Shown here one piece after another: positions 58,969 through 64,000 of a DNA stretch of 64,000 nucleotides. The position numbers and the translations under genes were made by a program. How positions within the stretch are numbered: the stretch's first letter is position 1; each line of letters starts with the position of its first letter. The notes below the pieces were generated by a model. That model was not told where the DNA came from. It worked only from the letters and a program-made list of their open reading frames with translations, and made no database searches. Location: contig NZ_KQ758903.1 of the NCBI RefSeq assembly GCF_001466665.1, positions 431,684 through 495,683 on the forward strand, given 5' to 3'. The DNA is from Dehalogenimonas alkenigignens. Lineage in GTDB: Bacteria; Chloroflexota; Dehalococcoidia; Dehalococcoidales; Dehalococcoidaceae.

Positions 58969-59041
58969 CGCTCGCCCCCGCAGGTATAAAATCGGCTTAG
59001 GCTATACCCGGGGCGGCGGCGGCGTCAAGTTTGGCGCCGGG

Positions 59042-59518
59042 TCAGTTCAGGCGGATTGTGGCTGTCTTCGACCCGCCGCCGGCGGCTGCCGCTGCCAGGT
59101 TGAGCTGTTCCAGGAAGGTCTCCCGGTCGCGCGGCGAGATGACGACGTCAAGCCCGCCGCGGCGGACGATCTCGACGATGCCCCGGCTGGAAGTGGCCAG
59201 CCGCAAGCCCCAGTAGACCCAGGCCTCGGCGCCTCGACCCGGGCGCGCCTCCCGGATGGTCGCCAGGGGTATGTCCACCTTAACCGGGCCGCCGAGGCGG
59301 ATGCGCAGGCGGTCGCTCATGATCTGGTATTTGCGCGGGACAATGAAATAGAACAGCGCCGCCTCCAGCACCGCGGTAGCGGCCATAATCCCCAGGATTT
59401 CCGGGATGAGAAACCCTAGCAGCAGGTCGGCCGACACCAGGAATATCAGCACGGCGGCCACCAGGCCGGCGGCCGACGGCGGCGTGTCCTCGTACAGAAG
59501 TTCAGGCGCCCCGTTCAT
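59042..59518 (-). CDS. Membrane protein with bPH-like domain
   Basis: 158 residues. Two N-terminal helices (LVAAVLIFLVSADLLLGFLI and MAATAVLEAALFYFIV) and a C-terminal beta-rich part (KYQIMSDRLRIRLGGPVKVD, GGLDVVISPRDRETFLEQL), which is the bacterial PH/YdbS-like fold. Function unknown. It is 3 nt downstream of the ychF-like gene. Confidence 0.65.
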   Translation of the reverse strand: MNGAPELLYEDTPPSAAGLVAAVLIFLVSADLLLGFLIPEILGIMAATAVLEAALFYFIVPRKYQIMSDRLRIRLGGPVKVDIPLATIREARPGRGAEAWVYWGLRLATSSRGIVEIVRRGGLDVVISPRDRETFLEQLNLAAAAAGGGSKTATIRLN

Positions 59519-59521
59519 GCC

Positions 59522-60601
59522 TCAGACGTTGAACAGGAAGTGGGCGATGTCGCCGTCCTTGACGGTGTAGGTCTTGCCCTCGAGCCGCAGCACCCCGGCT
59601 TTCTTGGCCTCCGCCATCGTCCCGGTGCGCATCAGATCGTCGTAGTGGACAACCTCGGCGCGGATAAAGCCGCGCTCGATATCGGAGTGGATCTTGCCCG
59701 CCGCGGCCTGGGCGTTCATGCCGGCGGTGATGCTCCAGGCGCGGACTTCATCGGGTCCGACAGTGAAGAATGAGATCAGGTCGAGCAGGGCGTAGGAAGC
59801 GCGGATGGTGCGCGCCAGGCCGGTCTCCTTGAGTCCGTAATCAGCGCGGAACTCGGCGGCGGATGCCTCGTCCATACCGGCCAGTTCGGCTTCCAGCTTG
59901 CCGCACAGGGCGATCAGCTTGCGCTTCCGGCCGGCGAACCGTTTCGAAAATTCGTCCTCTATTCTTGCGGCGCTCGGCAGGTCTTCCTCGCCGATGTTGA
60001 CCACGGTCAGTAAAGGCTTGGCTGACAGGAACTGGTAGCCGGAGAGGCTTTTCTCCTCCTCGGCGGATAGCTCCACGTCGCGCAGCGGGATGTCTTTCTC
60101 CAGCTCAGCCTTGAGGCGGAGCAGCAGTTCCTGTTCGGCTAAAATCTTGGGGCGGTCGGTTGCTTTGGCGGCTTTCATTGACTGCTCGATTTTACCCAGC
60201 CGCCGCTCGATGATGGCCAGGTCGGAGAAAGTCAGCTCCAGGTTCATCGCCTCGATGTCCCGCTCGGCGTCAACGGTCTCCTGCGGGTGGGGCACCGCGT
60301 CGTCTTTGAAAGCGCGGACAACGCTGACCAGTTCGTCCATCGCCGAAAGCTCGCGCAGCGCCTCGCCGGAAATATTCTTGACCGAAGCCCCCAGGTCGAG
60401 GTATTTCACCTCGGCGTAGGTCGTCTTCTGCGGTTTGAACATTTCGGACAGCCGGTCGATGCGCTCGTCCGGCACCTTGGCGATGCCGACGTGGACCGCC
60501 TCAGGCTTCGGCGCCGCGGCTTTGAGACCGCCGGCGGCCGCTTCGAAAACGGTGGTGCGGCCGCTCATGGGCAGGCCGATGATGCCAATGGATAAAGCCA
60601 T
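59522..60601 (-). CDS. YchF/OLA1-like P-loop NTPase with Arg in the P-loop
   Basis: 359 residues, YchF-like order: P-loop, coiled insertion (~100-180), and a C-terminal TGS-like domain (GPDEVRAWSITAGMNAQAAA and DLMRTGTMAEAKKAGVLRLE). The P-loop is GLPMSGRTTVF, so the invariant Lys is Arg 15. The specificity motif is VVNIGEE (NxxE), which in YchF favours ATP. Either an ATP-binding protein with weak hydrolysis or a structural homologue. Standard YchF sequences have GKS or GKT here. Confidence 0.85.
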   Translation of the reverse strand: MALSIGIIGLPMSGRTTVFEAAAGGLKAAAPKPEAVHVGIAKVPDERIDRLSEMFKPQKTTYAEVKYLDLGASVKNISGEALRELSAMDELVSVVRAFKDDAVPHPQETVDAERDIEAMNLELTFSDLAIIERRLGKIEQSMKAAKATDRPKILAEQELLLRLKAELEKDIPLRDVELSAEEEKSLSGYQFLSAKPLLTVVNIGEEDLPSAARIEDEFSKRFAGRKRKLIALCGKLEAELAGMDEASAAEFRADYGLKETGLARTIRASYALLDLISFFTVGPDEVRAWSITAGMNAQAAAGKIHSDIERGFIRAEVVHYDDLMRTGTMAEAKKAGVLRLEGKTYTVKDGDIAHFLFNV

Positions 60602-60682
60602 GAAACTTCCTTTACTAAAAAACTACCACGGATTTGTATCGATATACCATTAGATTGGAGTAAAAGGCTGGCTCTCTCTTTC

Positions 60683-61009
60683 TCATTGGTACCGGAGTTC
60701 GTTAAGCTCAGATTTTAAGTTTTCGAACTCTGACAATTGCTTTTTTGTGAAAACGACGGAGTTCTCATCTTTTACGGCGTCAAATATCCCCGACTTGCTT
60801 TCTTGGCCACCGATAAATGAAAACTGGATATAACCGTTCGTAAATGTCCCTGGAACTTTGAATTGAACGGCGGAAATTTGGCTTATGGCAATCTCTTTAT
60901 CGCCCTTTACACCTTGAGATACTAAAGCATTGAACCCACTTCGACGGATAACTAACATTTTGGGGTGGAGTTCCAAGCTACCGTTGAGACCCTTGGCTTG
61001 AGCGAGCAT
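60683..61009 (-). CDS. DUF4429-like protein
   Basis: 108 residues from ATG 61009 (AGGAGG at 4 nt). KEIAISQISAVQFKVPGTFT and NGYIQFSFIGGQESKSGIFD match the PH-like DUF4429 pattern, followed by a short Glu/Lys helix. The base composition is clearly more A+T-rich than both neighbours, which suggests recent arrival. Function unknown. Confidence 0.7.
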   Translation of the reverse strand: MLAQAKGLNGSLELHPKMLVIRRSGFNALVSQGVKGDKEIAISQISAVQFKVPGTFTNGYIQFSFIGGQESKSGIFDAVKDENSVVFTKKQLSEFENLKSELNELRYQ

Positions 61010-61046
61010 ATTGCCTCCTGGTTTGTTTTGGACAATGACTCCCAAT

Positions 61047-62036
61047 TTAGTACGGTACCGTTTCCCCTGAATCCGGAGGCAGGTCGCCTTTGGCGGCCTT
61101 AACCGGCCGCTCCGGCGGTTCGGCAGGGCGCCGGCTTGCCTCGGCCAATAGTGACAGCTGCGAAATATCCTTAAGCTGGGCGTTGTCAAAGAAGAGCTTG
61201 GTATGAGGGAACGGGATCTCGATTCCGGCTTCGTCGAAAGCCTTCTTCAGCCGGCGGCGCAGTTCGCCGGTCACCGGCCACTGCTTCATCGGGTGGACGT
61301 CGCCCAGCACCTTGATCTCGATGGCCGAATCGGCGAATTTATCGACCCGGAGCACCTGCGGCGCCGAGATGATCATCGGGGAAAACTCCGGGTCGCCAGC
61401 CAGCTCCCGGCCCACCCGGTTGATGACCGCCGCCGCCTTGTCGAGATCGGTCGAATAGGCCACCGGCACGTTCAGATTCACCCGTGCCCATTCGTGAGTG
61501 TAGTTGGATACGGTGGTGATCTGGCCGTTGGGAATGATGTGGACGATGCCGTCCAGGTCCCGGAGGATGGTGCGCCTCAGGTTGAGGTCCTCCACGCCGC
61601 CGGACACCCCGGCGATCTTGACCACGTCGCCGGTGTTGAACTGCCCTTCCAGCAGGATGAACAGGCCGTTCAGCGTGTCCTTGATGATGCTCTGGGCGCC
61701 GAAGCCGATGGCGATGCCCAGCACGCCGGCTGAGGCCAGCAGCGGCGCGATGTCGATATCCAGCTCGGCCAGGATCATGAATACCGTCAGGCCGAACATG
61801 AAGATGCCGATGGCGCCGGTCAGGACGCCTGAGAGCGTTTTGGCGCGCTTGATGCGTTCCTCGCGGGTTACCTGGTGGTGGGAATGCCGGAACTCCACGT
61901 AGCGCGCCAGGCCGCGGCTGATGGCCATTTTGACCAGCTGGTAGAATAGAAAGCTCAGGCTGATGATCAGAAGTAGTTGCAGCCCGTGGGCCCCTATCCA
62001 GTTGGAAACAGATTCGAAGATATTGCCCCAGTCCAT
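61047..62036 (-). CDS. mscS: Small-conductance mechanosensitive channel (MscS family)
   Basis: 329 residues. Three N-terminal helices, with the third (ASAGVLGIAIGFGAQSIIKD) forming the MscS pore. The beta domain contains FILLEGQFNTGDVVKI and VHIIPNGQITTVSNYTHEWA. The C-terminal ~50 residues are a charged Pro-rich tail. Releases solutes on hypo-osmotic shock. Confidence 0.93.
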   Translation of the reverse strand: MDWGNIFESVSNWIGAHGLQLLLIISLSFLFYQLVKMAISRGLARYVEFRHSHHQVTREERIKRAKTLSGVLTGAIGIFMFGLTVFMILAELDIDIAPLLASAGVLGIAIGFGAQSIIKDTLNGLFILLEGQFNTGDVVKIAGVSGGVEDLNLRRTILRDLDGIVHIIPNGQITTVSNYTHEWARVNLNVPVAYSTDLDKAAAVINRVGRELAGDPEFSPMIISAPQVLRVDKFADSAIEIKVLGDVHPMKQWPVTGELRRRLKKAFDEAGIEIPFPHTKLFFDNAQLKDISQLSLLAEASRRPAEPPERPVKAAKGDLPPDSGETVPY

Positions 62037-62137
62037 GATTTTTCCAGTATAAATCAGAGAGAAAAAAATAGGAAATCAGCGGCCCCGGCGCCGGCCGTTT
62101 GTCCGCCCGTAAATCCGGGAACGGAAGATCGGGGGGA

Positions 62138-63355
62138 TTACTCTTCCGTTTCCAGTTCGAAGGCCTTGTGCAGCGCTTTGACCGCCTCTTTGACCTTGCC
62201 TTCCTCGATAATCACGGTGATGCGGATCTCGGAAGTGGAGATGAGGTCAATGTTGATGCCGGCGTCATACAGCGCCCGGAACATCTTGGCGGCGTAGCCC
62301 GGCGTGTTCTGGATGCCGGTGCCGACGATGGAAATCTTGCCGATGTTGGCGTCGGCGGCGATGCTGGTCGCCCCCAGCTTTTCGGCGATCGGTTTAACCA
62401 CGTCCATGGCTTTTTTCAGGTCGGATTCGGCCAGGGTGAAGGTGATGTCGGTGATGCGGGCCACCGAGGCGTTCTGGACGATGGTGTCCACCGACACGCC
62501 GGCCTTGGCCAGCGGTTCGAACAGCGAAGCGGCGATGCCCGGCTTGTCAGGGATGCCCACCAGGGTGATCTTGGCCACGTCCAGGTCATGAGCGATGCCG
62601 CTCACTTTATTGCGGATTTCCATTTTTCCTCCGTGAATCAGCGTGCCGGGATTGTCGTTAAAGCTCGAAGCGACCAGAATGGGTATGTTATAAAGCTGGC
62701 CCAGTTCGACGGCGCGGGGGTGCATGATCTTGGCGCCGTAGGTCGCCAGCTCCAGCATCTCCTCGTAGGAGATCTCCTTCAAGCGCCGCGCTTCGGGCAC
62801 CACCCTCGGGTCGGCGGTATAGACGCCGTCGACGTCGGTGAATCGCTCGCAGATCTCCGCCCCCAGGATAGCGGCCAGGGCTACCGCCGAGGTGTCGGAA
62901 CCGCCGCGGCCGAGGGTGGTCACCTCCATGCTGTCGGTGATGCCCTGGAAGCCGGCGACAATGACGATGCGCCCCTTGTGCAGCTCGCGGTGGATGCGTT
63001 CCGGCTCGATGCCGGTGATGCGCGCCCGCGAGTGGGAGGCGTCGGTCTTGATGCCGGCCTGGGCGCCGGACAGGGAGATGGCCTCGTGGCCCATCTGCTT
63101 CAAAGCCATGGCCAGCAGCGTCGAGGATACGATCTCGCCGGTGGACATGAGGACGTCCAGTTCCCGAGGGTCGGGGTGCTCGGAAAGCTCCCGCGCCAGC
63201 TCGATCAGGTCGTCGGTGGCGTCGCCCATAGCCGAAACGACCACCACCACCTGGTTGCCCTTCTCTTTGGTGGCGATGATCCGCCGGGCCACGGCGCGGA
63301 TGCGCTCGGCGTTGGCCACCGACGTGCCGCCGTATTTCTGAACGATGATTGCCAT
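62138..63355 (-). CDS. lysC: Aspartate kinase
   Basis: 405 residues from ATG 63355 (GAGG upstream). The N-terminal kinase has VQKYGGTSVANAERIRAVA, GRGGSDTSAVALAAILGA and FTDVDGVYTADPRVV. Two C-terminal ACT domains (ITLVGIPDKPGIAASLFEPL; ISIVGTGIQNTPGYAAKMFR) give feedback control by lysine or threonine. First step of aspartate-family amino acid synthesis. Confidence 0.95.
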   Translation of the reverse strand: MAIIVQKYGGTSVANAERIRAVARRIIATKEKGNQVVVVVSAMGDATDDLIELARELSEHPDPRELDVLMSTGEIVSSTLLAMALKQMGHEAISLSGAQAGIKTDASHSRARITGIEPERIHRELHKGRIVIVAGFQGITDSMEVTTLGRGGSDTSAVALAAILGAEICERFTDVDGVYTADPRVVPEARRLKEISYEEMLELATYGAKIMHPRAVELGQLYNIPILVASSFNDNPGTLIHGGKMEIRNKVSGIAHDLDVAKITLVGIPDKPGIAASLFEPLAKAGVSVDTIVQNASVARITDITFTLAESDLKKAMDVVKPIAEKLGATSIAADANIGKISIVGTGIQNTPGYAAKMFRALYDAGINIDLISTSEIRITVIIEEGKVKEAVKALHKAFELETEE

Positions 63356-63384
63356 GCTGCCTCGCAAATGCCCCTTATATCGTC

Positions 63385-63406
63385 ATTCCCCGCGCTTGCG
63401 GGGAAT
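63385..63406. repeat. REP-like short palindrome
   Basis: ATTCCCCGC (63385-63393) and GCGGGGAAT (63398-63406) with loop GCTT, in the gap between lysC and the truncated gene. It looks like common intergenic palindromes of the TTCCCCGC type. It may terminate the gene at 63439. Confidence 0.5.
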
Positions 63407-63438
63407 CCATCGTCTTCCGATTCCTGGAGTTATCAGGC

Positions 63439-64000
63439 CTACCAGTAGATCTTGACCTCGGACACCACCCCCAGGCTCTCCCAGTAGTAGCTGCCCAGGG
63501 ACTCGCCCAGTTCGTTCAGCTCTTCCTTCATCGCCTGAAGCCGCTTGTGCCAGCTCATGAAATAGCTGTATTCCGGCTCTTTGAGCCTGGTGCGGCCGGC
63601 CAGTTCCGCCTCGTAGGCCGCGGCCTCGCGCTCATAAGCCTGGCGTTTTTCGTCGAACACCCGGAACTGCTCCAGGTAAGCCAGATAGTCATTATAAAGC
63701 GGCGAGCCGGCCGCCTCAAGCGGGATGACGCCGTAGTCCCGGCCGATGATGATATAAGCCACCTTGTCATAGCTGTGGTTTTCGCCCTCGCCCAGCGCTT
63801 GGCCACCGCTGGAATATGAAGAGGTGTCGTCGATGACCACCAGCCCCCGGTCGGTCGTCTGGAAGGCCGTCGCCGCATGCCCCACGCTCTCACCGATAAA
63901 ATCGATGGCCACCCAGGCCGCCCGGATGCCGGCCGCCTCGGCGGCGTTGTGCAGGTCGAGGGCGAAACCGCCGCACATGTAGCGGTCGGGCAGGTAGGCG
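63439..64000 (-). CDS. Hypothetical transglutaminase-like protein, cut by window edge
   Basis: At least 187 residues remain. CGGFALDLHNAAEAAGIRAA, a later GHAATAFQT and VVIDDTSSY give the Cys-His-Asp order of transglutaminase-like cysteine proteins. A long C-terminal coiled coil (~EQFRVFDEKRQAYEREAAAY) ends EVKIYW. The N-terminus, which would show a signal peptide, lies outside the window. Confidence 0.65.
   Translation of the reverse strand, partial: AYLPDRYMCGGFALDLHNAAEAAGIRAAWVAIDFIGESVGHAATAFQTTDRGLVVIDDTSSYSSGGQALGEGENHSYDKVAYIIIGRDYGVIPLEAAGSPLYNDYLAYLEQFRVFDEKRQAYEREAAAYEAELAGRTRLKEPEYSYFMSWHKRLQAMKEELNELGESLGSYYWESLGVVSEVKIYW

Noticed and set aside
62099-63448. 449-codon plus-strand frame opposite lysC
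   Set aside because: Antisense of aspartate kinase with low-complexity His/Asp/Val composition and no ribosome-binding site.

Overview
The window is chromosomal DNA of an organohalide-respiring member of the Dehalococcoidia (Chloroflexota), most likely Dehalogenimonas. The best evidence is a Tat-exported reductive dehalogenase (rdhA) next to a Tat translocase, NosR/RdhC-like membrane flavoproteins and no visible quinone-dependent partner, together with generally G+C-rich genes, RNase Y, a YugP-type metallopeptidase, a complete selenocysteine system and small Chloroflexota-style proteins (DUF951, DUF2277). The genus call is inference. There are no rRNA genes, CRISPR arrays, transposases or integrases.

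Layout. 1-5420: start of dnaE, radC, a YmdB-type phosphoesterase, a PHP hydrolase, plsY and a thiolase/DUF35 pair. 5502-7289: queD and a folP-folK fusion. 7422-17013: the respiratory region, with three TatA/B paralogues and TatC, a first NosR-like FMN/Fe-S membrane protein, an A+T-richer rdhA on the opposite strand, then an operon of a second NosR-like protein, a membrane-tethered GltD-like ferredoxin oxidoreductase, ApbE flavin transferase and a Pro/Thr-rich anchored protein. 17052-21808: selB, selA, selD (itself a UGA-containing selenoprotein gene) and tRNA-Sec. 21927-26642: a complete Liv-type ABC importer. 26784-34031: small zinc-ribbon proteins, comF, hpf, ogt and a lower-G+C islet of membrane proteins bounded by a duplicated ogt 3' end. 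34502-42532: rny, recX, recA, dinB, DUF951, pyrF, rpsT, nadD, obg. 42817-50766: small conserved genes, dtd, a SWIM-type protein behind a terminator-bearing leader, folC, two DUF2807 proteins, a PAS protein, an endonuclease III-like gene, a trmO remnant and membrane proteins. 50877-64000: rel, a NifU-like scaffold, an HD-GYP protein with a degenerate receiver, tiny proteins, a methyltransferase, ferredoxin, comEC/comEA, a YchF-like ATPase, mscS, lysC and a truncated gene at the edge.

How it fits together. ApbE covalently attaches FMN to RnfG/NosR-type domains. It shares an operon with one such protein, and a paralogue sits on the other side of rdhA. The GltD-like oxidoreductase could take electrons from NAD(P)H or ferredoxin in the cytoplasm and pass them through the NosR-like proteins to exported redox enzymes. 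Both RdhA and ApbE carry Tat signals, and the Tat translocase genes are adjacent. The window therefore suggests a quinone-independent, flavin-based electron path to an extracytoplasmic dehalogenase. The gene set is seen directly; the electron route is inference.

Promoters were called by eye from -35/-10 spacing and hairpins by direct pairing. Protein calls rest on motifs and recognised family sequence, without database searches.
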